A stretch of DNA of 64,000 nucleotides. It comes from Flavihumibacter stibioxidans (GTDB lineage Bacteria > Bacteroidota > Bacteroidia > Chitinophagales > Chitinophagaceae). The DNA is taken from positions 1 through 64,000 of the forward strand of contig NZ_MBUA01000023.1 in NCBI RefSeq assembly GCF_014332695.1. The letters run 5' to 3'. A program made the position numbers and the translations under genes. The notes beneath the pieces were generated by a model that worked only from the letters and a program-made list of their open reading frames with translations, ran no database searches and was not told the DNA's origin. This document shows positions 35,982 through 46,862 of the stretch, one piece after another; the first letter of the stretch is position 1, and each line of letters begins with the position of its first letter.

Positions 35982-37271
35982 ATGAACAATATATCCATCA
36001 GCAAACAGCTTTTTGCACGTGCACAGGAATCAATTCCCGGTGGCGTCAACTCACCGGTACGGGCATTTAAAAGCGTGGGAGGCACACCTCTATTTATCCG
36101 CAGGGCAAAAGGCGCACATCTCTTTGATGTGGATGACAATCAATATATCGATTACATCGCATCCTGGGGACCAATGATCCTCGGCCATGCCTATGAACCT
36201 GTGGTGAAAGCCATCCAGGAATATGCTGCTTATTCAACTTCCTACGGCGCGCCCACAGAGCTGGAAATAAAAATGGCAGAACTGATCAGGAGCATGGTCC
36301 CCAATGTTGACCTGATCCGCATGGTTAGCAGTGGTACCGAAGCTTGCATGAGTGCTATCCGCGTGGCCCGTGGTTATACGGGAAGGAATAAGATCCTGAA
36401 ATTTGAAGGTTGCTATCATGGTCACGCCGACTCCTTCCTCGTAAAAGCTGGAAGCGGAGTGGCTACATTTAATATCCAGGCTGTACCGGGTGTAACAGCG
36501 GGAGTAAGCGCAGATACCCTGACCTGTGCCTACAACGACCTGGATGCTGTGAAGCAACTGGCGGCTGCACACAAAGGAGAGATAGCCGCCATTATTGTTG
36601 AGCCTGTTGCAGGTAATATGGGCTGTATTCTGCCCCAGCCAGGCTTTCTTGAAGGCATACGCCAGATCTGCGACGAGGATGGCATCGTTTTCATTTTCGA
36701 TGAAGTGATGACCGGATTCCGCCTGTCACAGGGTGGAGCCCAGCAAACCCTTGGAATCAATGCTGACCTGGTTACCTATGGCAAAGTGATTGGCGCCGGA
36801 ATGCCGGTTGGCGCTTTCGGCGGAAAAAAAGAAATCATGCAGGTGGTGGCACCGCTTGGTAATGTGTACCAGGCAGGCACCCTCAGCGGTAACCCGATTG
36901 CCATGATCGCAGGTTATACTTTGCTGTCTGAACTCCGGAACAATCCATCTCTCTACCATGAGCTGGATACCAAAACTGCCTACCTGAAAGACGGCTTGCA
37001 AAATGTACTGGATAACTGGGGACAACCATTTGTTATCAACCATTTTGGCTCCATGATCAGTATCCATTTCAGTGAAAAACCGGTAACCGATTTCGCCAGT
37101 GCAGCCGCCGCCAATAATGCTCGTTTCTCATCCTTCTTCCATGCCATGCTGCAACACGGTGTTTACCTGCCACCCTCCGCCTTCGAAAGCTGGTTCCTCA
37201 ACAACGCATTGAGCTACGAAGACCTGGATAAAACCATTGAAGCCGCCAGGCAAAGTCTTGCCGGACTGTAA
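35982..37271 (+). CDS. hemL: Glutamate-1-semialdehyde 2,1-aminomutase
   Basis: 429 residues, PLP-dependent class-III aminotransferase fold. It converts glutamate-1-semialdehyde to 5-aminolevulinate. Motifs: [16 protein letters not shown] at the N-terminus, [34 protein letters not shown] and the PLP lysine K268 in [12 protein letters not shown]. It ends the haem operon and is followed by a strong terminator. Confidence 0.97.
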   Translation: MNNISISKQLFARAQESIPGGVNSPVRAFKSVGGTPLFIRRAKGAHLFDVDDNQYIDYIASWGPMILGHAYEPVVKAIQEYAAYSTSYGAPTELEIKMAELIRSMVPNVDLIRMVSSGTEACMSAIRVARGYTGRNKILKFEGCYHGHADSFLVKAGSGVATFNIQAVPGVTAGVSADTLTCAYNDLDAVKQLAAAHKGEIAAIIVEPVAGNMGCILPQPGFLEGIRQICDEDGIVFIFDEVMTGFRLSQGGAQQTLGINADLVTYGKVIGAGMPVGAFGGKKEIMQVVAPLGNVYQAGTLSGNPIAMIAGYTLLSELRNNPSLYHELDTKTAYLKDGLQNVLDNWGQPFVINHFGSMISIHFSEKPVTDFASAAAANNARFSSFFHAMLQHGVYLPPSAFESWFLNNALSYEDLDKTIEAARQSLAGL

Positions 37272-37301
37272 CACCAGAAAACTCCTTTTACTGACCAGAT
37301 A

Positions 37302-37340
37302 AAAAAGTCCCGCAGTTTAACATACTCTGCGGGACTTTTT
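37302..37340. terminator. Bidirectional terminator between hemL and the siderophore receptor
   Basis: Arms AAAAAGTCCCGCAG (37302-37315) and CTGCGGGACTTTTT (37327-37340) are perfectly complementary with an 11-nt loop. The A/T tails serve both convergent genes. Confidence 0.92.
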
Positions 37341-37362
37341 ATTGACTGCCTAAATATTTCAA

Positions 37363-39789
37363 TTACAATTTATAAGCAATGGTCGCAGTAAATTGCCTTG
37401 GCGCAATTGGGTTCACACTGTTATCATCATGTACATTATAACTAAGTTTATTGAGCAGGTTGGTCATTTTCAACCGCAGTGAAAAATTGTGCACAATGTA
37501 CCCGGCAGAAAGATCAAATAAAGTATAATCGGGCAGGGCCATCAGCTTGTAATTGGGGTTTAACCCGGAGGGGTTTCTTCCGGCCAGCCTGCTGCCCACA
37601 TAGTAAACATTCATGCCGGCATTGAATCCACGCAGTGCAGATCCTTCGCTGAAACTATAGAATAAACCTGCATTGGCCGTATGCGCAGGATTATAACGGA
37701 GTCGGTCACCCGTAATAAAGTTCCTGCCATTCCCACCTGTATATTTTGTTTCATTGTAACTATATCCAGCCATGAAACTAAATCCATGAACAGGCTTGGT
37801 GGCAATATCAAGTTCCACACCTTTGCTGGTTACCTCTCCAGCCAGTTCCCTTATATTATTATTGGTATTGGGCGTGGTGCCATCGGCAAGAAACAGCGCT
37901 GTTTGCGCAAAATTACCGTTGACAATCTGGTAGAGAGTGATGTTCACGGAAACCAATCCTTTAAAAAGATCAGTCTTGGCTCCTACTTCAAACTGGTCAA
38001 CAATGGATGGTGCCAGGTTTTCATTGTTTACATCCACGCCAGTGTTCACGTTGAAAGAATTGGTATAGCTGGCAAAAACCGATACTTGTTTTATTGGCTG
38101 GTATACAATGCCCAGTCGAGGACTGAAAGCATCATTGCTATACCCGGACACATAACCTGTGGAGGCTTTTGCAATGCTGTCAACGGTAGCACGCTGGTTG
38201 TGCTGGTAACTGTAACGGATACCCGCCAGTAATTTGATCTTTTCGGATACACAGATCAGGTCCTGCAGGTAAATGCCTGAACGGACAATGGGGCTGGTGG
38301 TAATCCGGTCAGTTGCAAGGAAGGGAATATCGTTCCGGCGGTCGAAACTTGCTGGATCAAAAATGTTAATCGTGTCATACACATTCAGATTTCGGATGGA
38401 TGCATCAGAGCCGTTTGCATTATACCGGTTATTGACAAAAGCAAAAGATCTTGTTTTATATTGATCCATATCTGCCCCAAAAAGAACAGTGTGACTGATT
38501 TTACCGGTCTTGAACTTACCCGTCAGGTCAAGCTGGGCCAGGTAGTAATCTTCCTCCGTTCTGCTTTTCTGCAAACCTCTCGCCCAGGTCCCGTCCTCTC
38601 TGATCCCAATAGGTCGGGCAGCACCAAACAATTCCACCTTGTAAGCCTGGTAAGATGCCTGCCCGCGTAACTGCCAGTTTTTCTTCAGTTCATGGGTAAG
38701 CGTTGCAGTAGCAGTTTTTTGCTCTGCCTTATTATAACCCCAGGAGACACCCAGGTAACGACTTCGGGGAACATTGGCGATAGTATAGTTGATGGCCCCT
38801 GTTCCAAAATCTGGTGTGCGGTTGTCTTTCAGGAAATCTCCTTCCAGTAAAAACTGTGTCTTTCTTCCGATGTTCACCAAAAAGGATGGGTTAATATAAA
38901 ACCTTTCAGCTTTCACATCATCCCTGTAACTCCCATTCTTCTGGAAGGTAGTATTGATACGGTATGCAGCAGTTTTGTTTTTATCAAATGCGCCATACAG
39001 ATCGATGGAAGGTTTATAAAAATCATAGCTGCCTGTGCGGAACGATATCTCACCACCATTTTCAAATTTTGGTTTCTTGGTTACTATATTCAGGATACCG
39101 CCAGCGGCTACATTACCAAACAGGATGGCATTGCCGCCCTTAAGGAATTCCACTTTCTCTACACCGCTCATTTCAGGCATGGCGCCATTATTATAACGGG
39201 ATCCGTTCTTGAAGGTATTATTGCTGCCGAATGAAAAACCGCGGCCCGCAATTTCTTCCTGGTAACCACCGGTTGTTCCCATCAGGTAAACCCCGGTGAC
39301 ATGCTGAAGCACATCACTCAACTGCAGCACCTGCTGGCGTTCAAGCATATCCCTGCCGATCACTGCAACACTTTGCGGAAGATCCATTGGTTTGATGGAT
39401 ACTTTTCCGGCACTGACTGGTTTCTCGTTCATTCCCCTTCCATAGGTAACGATCACTTCAGCCAGTTGATCATTGTTTTCTTCCAGACTGAAATCAGTTA
39501 CTATACTTTGATCAGCAGACAACTCTACTACCTGCTCCTGTGTTTTGACACCTACAAAGGATACAATAATGGTATACCTGCCAGCCGGTAATTTGGGCAA
39601 CTGGTAGTTTCCATCCTCTGTACTGATAGTGCCGCGCCTGATTTCCTTTAACCTTATACTTACAGCCGAAACAGGCTTACCATCACTGGTCAGTATCCGG
39701 CCCTTAATCATTCCTTCCTGGGCGATTGCATCAAGGGCGACCATGGAACAAAACAATACCATAACATATCTGAATAATAAATTCTTCAT
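37363..39789 (-). CDS. TonB-dependent siderophore-type receptor with CarboxypepD_reg-like domain
   Basis: 808 residues. A signal peptide (ALDAIAQ) is followed by a carboxypeptidase-regulatory-like domain (residues ~28-105, IKGRILTSDGKPVSAVSIRL), a plug (LAEVIVTYGRG, DLPQSVAVIGRDML, FLKGGNAILFGNVAAGGILNIVTKKP) and a barrel ending in FTATIAYKL. The plug motifs are those of ferric siderophore receptors (FhuA/FpvA type). The ligand cannot be told from sequence. The promoter region shares an operator and -7 architecture with the receptor at 12630. It is divergent from ferritin and close to the AraC regulator. Confidence 0.92.
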   Translation of the reverse strand: MKNLLFRYVMVLFCSMVALDAIAQEGMIKGRILTSDGKPVSAVSIRLKEIRRGTISTEDGNYQLPKLPAGRYTIIVSFVGVKTQEQVVELSADQSIVTDFSLEENNDQLAEVIVTYGRGMNEKPVSAGKVSIKPMDLPQSVAVIGRDMLERQQVLQLSDVLQHVTGVYLMGTTGGYQEEIAGRGFSFGSNNTFKNGSRYNNGAMPEMSGVEKVEFLKGGNAILFGNVAAGGILNIVTKKPKFENGGEISFRTGSYDFYKPSIDLYGAFDKNKTAAYRINTTFQKNGSYRDDVKAERFYINPSFLVNIGRKTQFLLEGDFLKDNRTPDFGTGAINYTIANVPRSRYLGVSWGYNKAEQKTATATLTHELKKNWQLRGQASYQAYKVELFGAARPIGIREDGTWARGLQKSRTEEDYYLAQLDLTGKFKTGKISHTVLFGADMDQYKTRSFAFVNNRYNANGSDASIRNLNVYDTINIFDPASFDRRNDIPFLATDRITTSPIVRSGIYLQDLICVSEKIKLLAGIRYSYQHNQRATVDSIAKASTGYVSGYSNDAFSPRLGIVYQPIKQVSVFASYTNSFNVNTGVDVNNENLAPSIVDQFEVGAKTDLFKGLVSVNITLYQIVNGNFAQTALFLADGTTPNTNNNIRELAGEVTSKGVELDIATKPVHGFSFMAGYSYNETKYTGGNGRNFITGDRLRYNPAHTANAGLFYSFSEGSALRGFNAGMNVYYVGSRLAGRNPSGLNPNYKLMALPDYTLFDLSAGYIVHNFSLRLKMTNLLNKLSYNVHDDNSVNPIAPRQFTATIAYKL

Positions 39790-39818
39790 TTTCTCAAAGG
39801 CATTTTTTTAAGCCGGCG

Positions 39819-39826
39819 CAAACTTC
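39819..39826 (-). promoter_or_regulatory. -7-like element of the siderophore receptor promoter
   Basis: Minus-strand GAAGTTTG followed by CGCCGG resembles the GAGTTTTGCGTCCG of the other receptor. Exactly 25 bp separate it from the proximal GATTGCG core. Confidence 0.55.
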
Positions 39827-39847
39827 CGTTATGAAGGCCCGGCTCTG

Positions 39848-39886
39848 TTACCGCAATCGGGAAAAGGGTTTACGCAATCGGAAAAA
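39848..39886 (-). promoter_or_regulatory. Tandem operator between the siderophore receptor and ferritin genes
   Basis: Copies TTACCGCAATCGGGAAAA (39848-39865) and TTACGCAATCGGAAAAA (39870-39886), cores 21 bp apart. They match the pair at 14870-14909. A TATTTTTTG at 39897-39905 may be the ferritin -7 element, 17 bp past the distal core, so the site could act on both divergent genes. Confidence 0.75.
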
Positions 39887-39929
39887 TATCCCCGCATATT
39901 TTTTGTAACTTCAATAAAAACCGATTGCT

Positions 39930-40433
39930 ATGTTATCCAAAACCATGCAGGATGCACTGAACAAACAGGTTCAGATGGAAGCAGAATCATCACAGGCTTA
40001 CCTGGCCATGGCCTCCTGGTCAGATATACAACCAGGACTGCAGGGCGTGTCAGCATTCTTCTACAAACAGTCCGAGGAGGAAAGAATGCATATGCTGAAA
40101 CTGATCAGCTTCATAAATGAAAGGGGTGGATTTGGAATGGTGCCCGCGCTGGAACAACCCATCCTCACTTTCGTTAGTCTTCAATCTGCTTTTTCAGAAT
40201 TCCTGAAACATGAACTGAAAGTCAGCAACAGCATCAATGAACTGGTACACCAGGCATTGGCAGAGAAAGACTATGCAACACATAACTTCCTGCAATGGTA
40301 TGTAACGGAACAGATGGAGGAAGAAAGGGTGGCACGCACCTTAAACGAAAAACTGGAAATGATCGGGGAAGACAAGAGCGGCCTTTACCTGTTTGATCGG
40401 GACATCATGGCCTACCGTGGGCAGCCTTCGTGA
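39930..40433 (+). CDS. ftnA: Ferritin (FtnA-type)
   Basis: 167 residues, four-helix ferritin with ferroxidase ligands: E17 region (MEAESSQAYLAMASW), the EEERMHMLKL motif with Glu and His, and the QMEEERVA motif of helix D. Non-haem bacterial ferritin stores iron as a 24-mer. Length and the C-terminal YRGQPS tail are typical of Bacteroidota FtnA. It lies between the siderophore receptor and AraC regulator, fitting an iron-homeostasis cluster. It is convergent with the regulator (7-bp gap). Confidence 0.93.
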   Translation: MLSKTMQDALNKQVQMEAESSQAYLAMASWSDIQPGLQGVSAFFYKQSEEERMHMLKLISFINERGGFGMVPALEQPILTFVSLQSAFSEFLKHELKVSNSINELVHQALAEKDYATHNFLQWYVTEQMEEERVARTLNEKLEMIGEDKSGLYLFDRDIMAYRGQPS

Positions 40434-40440
40434 AGGTGAA

Positions 40441-41379
40441 TCAGTGAAGCAAGAGTTCACAGGGTTTGATACCGGTGTGCTTTTTAAAGGCGGTGGAAAA
40501 ATGCGATATGGAAGAGTATCCAAGCATCATCGATACTTCCGTAACACTGAGACCTTTTTCGTAAAGAAGGTAACGGGCATGTTCCATCCGCTGGCCCTGG
40601 TAAAAATCAAACACGGTGGTTCCGTATAATTCCTTGAATCCTTTTTTCAGGTAACATTCATTGATGGCAACTTTGCGACTCAGTTCCTTGATGGTAATGG
40701 GCTCGCCGATGTGCTGCAATAAAATCTCACGAGCTTTTTCAATCTTCTCACGGTCAGCCTCATTGGCCAGGAACTTGCACGAAAAGGATGTTTCCTCTTT
40801 ATCACCGATCATGCATTCAAGACTGAACAGCAACAGCATCTGCATCTGGGCATTGAGGAAAATATTCTCCATGGCCCCGGAATAATTATGGTTCAGCAGA
40901 CCTTCGAGCACCGTTCGGGTGCGGCCACAAAGGGAAAGGGTTTTGGAAAAGGACGAACTGTGTTTGAAATGAATGATTTCATCCGGCAGGGTTTTCATTT
41001 TCCCCGCGCTTATAAACTGCGACAAATGGGTAGGGGAAAACAAAAAGCTCATGACATCAATACTGGGTGACCTTTGCTCGCAAACCGGACTGGATCCGAA
41101 TTTACAACTGTCGCATTCCGCCTGCTTGTGCCGGCAATACATATTTCCGGAAATACAGAACCTTAATTCAAGGTAATTCTCAGCAGATTTATTGTCCACC
41201 TTATGGTAGATCAGCATGCCCAGGTCATCCACCTCAAATTGGGGCATTTTCCTGTACCGGTAAATCGAGAACTGCACCGAGCCGGGAATCTGCTGCTCTT
41301 TTTGCTGCATCAATTCCAGTTCATCGTACATAACCGGCGATTTCCGGGCCATGGATAATATGTCGGGCACCTGGTGCAT
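40441..41379 (-). CDS. AraC-family regulator with an N-terminal cysteine cluster (probable iron regulator)
   Basis: About 312 residues from the ATG at 41377-41379; a TTG at 41386-41388 and an ATG at 41350-41352 are alternatives. The C-terminal ~100 residues form the double helix-turn-helix AraC domain (ITIKELSRKVAINECYLKKGFKELYG, SVTEVSMMLGYSSISHFSTAFKKHTG), in the PchR-like style. The N-terminal sensor region carries C82-x6-C89-x2-C92-x7-C100 (numbered from 41379), with another Cys at 75; such spacing could bind an Fe-S cluster or zinc. PchR-type AraC proteins control siderophore receptors in other bacteria. The likely targets are the tandem operators at 39848-39886 and 14870-14909. Confidence 0.85.
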   Translation of the reverse strand: MHQVPDILSMARKSPVMYDELELMQQKEQQIPGSVQFSIYRYRKMPQFEVDDLGMLIYHKVDNKSAENYLELRFCISGNMYCRHKQAECDSCKFGSSPVCEQRSPSIDVMSFLFSPTHLSQFISAGKMKTLPDEIIHFKHSSSFSKTLSLCGRTRTVLEGLLNHNYSGAMENIFLNAQMQMLLLFSLECMIGDKEETSFSCKFLANEADREKIEKAREILLQHIGEPITIKELSRKVAINECYLKKGFKELYGTTVFDFYQGQRMEHARYLLYEKGLSVTEVSMMLGYSSISHFSTAFKKHTGIKPCELLLH

Positions 41380-41381
41380 AA

Positions 41382-43658
<2,277 letters not shown>

Positions 43659-43678
43659 ATTAATTTTCGGGCACTGAT

Positions 43679-43710
43679 TTTGCCGGTTATCGGTAATTTT
43701 AGCTAGCTTG
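43679..43710 (+). promoter_or_regulatory. Promoter of the 67-residue gene
   Basis: TTTG at 43679-43682, then a 21-bp spacer and TAGCTTG at 43704-43710. It fits the Bacteroidota consensus except for one missing T in the -7 box. Confidence 0.4.
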
Positions 43711-43760
43711 TATGCCAGCAAACATTAATATTTATTCACTAACCATAAAAACAATTCATT

Positions 43761-43964
43761 ATGGCTGATATCAAATTGACCGCATATAACGTGAAAACAA
43801 AAGAAAAAGGCGTTGAAATTAAAGATGCGGTGATTACAAAAACTGCCCGCGGCGGTTACATGGCCCAGGGTAATGACGGCAAGGGTAATAAACTTACCAC
43901 TATGCTCGGTGAAGAAAAAGCGCTGGCTGCTATCAAAGCAGGAATCGCAAAACAAGGTTGGTAA
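43761..43964 (+). CDS. Small conserved-type protein of unknown function
   Basis: 67 residues, Lys-rich and globular-looking, without signal peptide or membrane segment. It contains KAGIAKQGW at the C-terminus and TARGGYMAQGNDGKGNKLTTML in the middle, suggestive of a small beta-sheet plus one helix. I do not recognise a family. Its own promoter and a strong terminator make it a monocistronic unit between gyrB and the lectin gene, which suggests good expression. Confidence 0.7.
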   Translation: MADIKLTAYNVKTKEKGVEIKDAVITKTARGGYMAQGNDGKGNKLTTMLGEEKALAAIKAGIAKQGW

Positions 43965-43985
43965 AATTTTGAACCGTTTATTATA

Positions 43986-44022
43986 AAAAACATCATTCTG
44001 TATCAGCAGAATGATGTTTTTT
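43986..44022 (+). terminator. Intrinsic terminator after the 67-residue gene
   Basis: Arms AACATCATTCTG (43989-44000) and CAGAATGATGTT (44007-44018) with a 6-nt loop, followed by a T-run. Confidence 0.92.
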
Positions 44023-44039
44023 TATTCCCTTAATCAGCT

Positions 44040-45992
44040 TTGAATAACAAACTTACCGTATACCTGCTCCTGGTTCTCGCCACCTGCCTGCTGGCAAACA
44101 GAACAATCGCCCAAAGCGTGGTGGACAGCCCCTACCATATCAACGGTTCCGCTTTCAAAGAAAACTGCAACTGTTATACCATCACCCCCAACAGCCAATT
44201 CAAATCCGGTTCTGTTTGGAATATCAATAAAATTGATCTCAGGCAGTCCTTTGAATACAGTTTTGAAATTAATTTGGGCTGTAATGACGCAACTGGTGCA
44301 GATGGCATCGTATTCGTTTTGCAGCCTGTCAGTACCAATATCGGCACAAGCGGCGAGGGACTGGGTTTTGCAGGGGTGAGTCCATCCATAGGAATAGCCA
44401 TCGACACCTGGCAGAATAACAACCTGAATGATCCCGACTTCGACCACATCAGCATCCAGCGCGATGGTGATAACAACCATATTTCACCCAATAATCTCGC
44501 CGGCCCCGTGCCCGTATCTGCTTTCAGCGACAATATTGAAGACTGCCGCTGGCACGTTCTCAAAATCAGGTGGAATGCAAATGTCAATGTCCTGTCCACC
44601 TATATCGATGACCAGGAAAGGGTTTCAGACACCATTGACCTGGTAAAGGATGTTTTTAAAAATGATCCTTTTGTTTTTTGGGGATTCACCGGCGCAACCG
44701 GCGGTTCCACCAATCACCAGCGATTCTGCACTTCCCTGAATGCCGACTTTACACAGAAACCAATGACAGAAACCTGCGCACCCCAGGTAATAGAACTGGT
44801 CGACCAGTCCAGGTCCTTTGGCACCATCGTCGATTGGTTCTGGGATTTCGGCGACGGCACCACTTCAAAAGAAAAAAATCCGCCGCCGCACTTTTACCCC
44901 AATCCAGGTAACTATACCGTTTCATCGGTTGTGCTGGGAAATAATGGCTGCTGGTCCGATACGTTCAAACAGGTCATCACCATCGGCTCTGTTCCCATTG
45001 CCGATTTCCGGATACCCGACACTATCTGCGGTTCAACTGCCTTTCAGCCATTCGATTTATCATACGTTGAATTCGGCAGCCTCAATGAATGGAACTGGAC
45101 CATCAACGGTATTGCCTTTAGCGGACAAGCCCCGCCCCTCCAAAACATTGCCGGCCAGGAAACCGTGCTGGTCAGCCTGCAGGTCAAATCAAAAGAGGGA
45201 TGTATCTCTGAACCTGTTCAAAAGACAATTAACCTTCTCAAACAGCCCACCATCCTCCTTCCCGCAGAAAGCAGTGTTTGCGCGGGCGATACCCTGCTGC
45301 TGCAGGCAGTCTCGACCCTGCCCGGAAACCCCGTTGCCACCTGGAACTGGCAGGCCTCAAACGGCTTTCCCGAACAGGACAAATACCGCTTCACCAGTGC
45401 GATCGCCGGTGAATTCCGCATATCCCTCACAGGTATCGGAGAGAATGGTTGCGTAAGTGATCCGGTCAACCATACCACAACCTTTTATCAAACCAATGCT
45501 TACGCCGGAAAAGATACTGTTGTTGCCGACAACCAACCGGTTCAACTCACAGGAACCGGGGGCCAATATTATTCCTGGACGCCTGCTGCCGGCTTATCAG
45601 ACCCCAATATTGCCGACCCGGTTGCAGTTGTCAGCCGCGAAACTTCCTATATCCTTAAAGCATTCACAGACGCAGGTTGCACCACCACTGATACCATCAC
45701 CATCAAAGTTTACAAAGGTCCGGAAATTTATGTCCCCAATGCCTTCACTCCCAACGGGGACAGCCGCAATGACCAGCTTCGGTTCATTGCCGTGGGTATG
45801 CGAAAACTTCATTATTTCAGGATTTATAACAGGCTGGGGCAGTTGGTGTATGACAGCCTTGACAAATCAGGGTGGGATGGCAGTTTCAGGGGCACAAAAC
45901 AGGCCTCAGGCAACTTTACCTGGATGATCAGCGGTGAAGATTATAACGGTAATGCCTATCGTAAAAAAGGCAGCCTTCTGCTGATCAGGTAA
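44040..45992 (+). CDS. Secreted lectin-PKD protein with T9SS type B sorting domain
   Basis: 650 residues from a TTG start; an in-frame TAA at 44031-44033 leaves no earlier start, and the terminator ends only 18 bp upstream. A signal peptide (cleavage after TIAQ) is followed by an L-type (legume-like) lectin domain to about residue 230 (GADGIVFVLQPV, GIAIDTWQN). A PKD domain (WFWDFGDGTTS) and further Ig/PKD-like modules follow. The C-terminus is a gliding-motility-associated sorting domain (YVPNAFTPNGDSRND, FRIYNRLGQLVYD). The protein should be exported by the type IX system; a glycan-binding role is inferred from the lectin domain. Confidence 0.88.
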   Translation: MNNKLTVYLLLVLATCLLANRTIAQSVVDSPYHINGSAFKENCNCYTITPNSQFKSGSVWNINKIDLRQSFEYSFEINLGCNDATGADGIVFVLQPVSTNIGTSGEGLGFAGVSPSIGIAIDTWQNNNLNDPDFDHISIQRDGDNNHISPNNLAGPVPVSAFSDNIEDCRWHVLKIRWNANVNVLSTYIDDQERVSDTIDLVKDVFKNDPFVFWGFTGATGGSTNHQRFCTSLNADFTQKPMTETCAPQVIELVDQSRSFGTIVDWFWDFGDGTTSKEKNPPPHFYPNPGNYTVSSVVLGNNGCWSDTFKQVITIGSVPIADFRIPDTICGSTAFQPFDLSYVEFGSLNEWNWTINGIAFSGQAPPLQNIAGQETVLVSLQVKSKEGCISEPVQKTINLLKQPTILLPAESSVCAGDTLLLQAVSTLPGNPVATWNWQASNGFPEQDKYRFTSAIAGEFRISLTGIGENGCVSDPVNHTTTFYQTNAYAGKDTVVADNQPVQLTGTGGQYYSWTPAAGLSDPNIADPVAVVSRETSYILKAFTDAGCTTTDTITIKVYKGPEIYVPNAFTPNGDSRNDQLRFIAVGMRKLHYFRIYNRLGQLVYDSLDKSGWDGSFRGTKQASGNFTWMISGEDYNGNAYRKKGSLLLIR

Positions 45993-46057
45993 TTAAGGTC
46001 GGGATTTCTTACCTTTAAACATAACCAACCAAATATTAACGATAAGCAAGCTTCATC

Positions 46058-46792
46058 ATGAAAAACATCTTACTCACCACAGCCTGCATACTTTCCTTTT
46101 CCGCCATCAGCAAGGCACAGCAGGGCGATCCGAAAGCTACCGAACAATGGAATCCGGTTCCCGCCGTGATAGATCCGGGTAATGACCAGAAAGCGCCTTC
46201 GGATGCCATCATATTGTTTGACGGGAAAAACCTGAATGAATGGGTCAGCGCCAGGACCGGCGGGGCCCCGGCCTGGAGCATCGAAAACGGCGTGATGACC
46301 GTGAAGGGCGGCACCGGTGATATCAAAACCAAACAGGTCTTTGAAGACTGCCAGTTACACATCGAATGGAGAACTCCCTCAAAAGTGGAAGGAGAAGGAC
46401 AGGGCCGTGGCAACAGCGGTATTTTCCTGATGGAGAACTATGAATTACAGGTGCTGGATAACTACAACAATGTCACCTATTCAAACGGTCAGGCAGGCAG
46501 TATTTACAAACAATCCATGCCCCTCGTAAATGCCTGCAGGCAACCGGGCGAATGGCAGACCTACGATATCATTTTCACCGCTCCCCGTTTTTACGAAAAT
46601 GGTATGCTGAAGTCACCTGCACGGATTACCGTACTGCACAACAATGTATTGGTCCAGCATAACACGGAAATCAGGGGCGCTACCGAATACATTGGCCTTG
46701 CCACTTACAAAAAGCATGGTCCCCTGAGCATCAAATTGCAGGACCATGGCAATCCTACCAGCTTCCGCAATATCTGGCTCCGAAAATTATAA
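46058..46792 (+). CDS. DUF1080 (3-keto-disaccharide hydrolase-like) secreted protein
   Basis: 244 residues with a signal peptide (cleavage after SKAQ). The DUF1080 / 3-keto-disaccharide hydrolase domain is a concanavalin-like jelly roll: [47 protein letters not shown] and [10 protein letters not shown]. Some relatives hydrolyse 3-keto-glycosides, so a periplasmic or extracellular carbohydrate role is plausible. The gene is convergent with the DUF1501 gene, separated by a palindrome. Confidence 0.9.
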   Translation: MKNILLTTACILSFSAISKAQQGDPKATEQWNPVPAVIDPGNDQKAPSDAIILFDGKNLNEWVSARTGGAPAWSIENGVMTVKGGTGDIKTKQVFEDCQLHIEWRTPSKVEGEGQGRGNSGIFLMENYELQVLDNYNNVTYSNGQAGSIYKQSMPLVNACRQPGEWQTYDIIFTAPRFYENGMLKSPARITVLHNNVLVQHNTEIRGATEYIGLATYKKHGPLSIKLQDHGNPTSFRNIWLRKL

Positions 46793-46794
46793 TT

Positions 46795-46841
46795 GAACAG
46801 TGTTCACCCGTCGGGTGGCACCCGACGGGTGAACACTGTTC
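46795..46841. repeat. Nested palindrome, type 2, copy 3 (longest)
   Basis: Perfect 23-bp arms around G46818, starting 2 bp after the DUF1080 stop codon. Between convergent genes it could fold into a long hairpin, but there is no T-run. Confidence 0.9.
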
Positions 46842-46862
46842 AACCAGTAAAGGCATCGTTAT

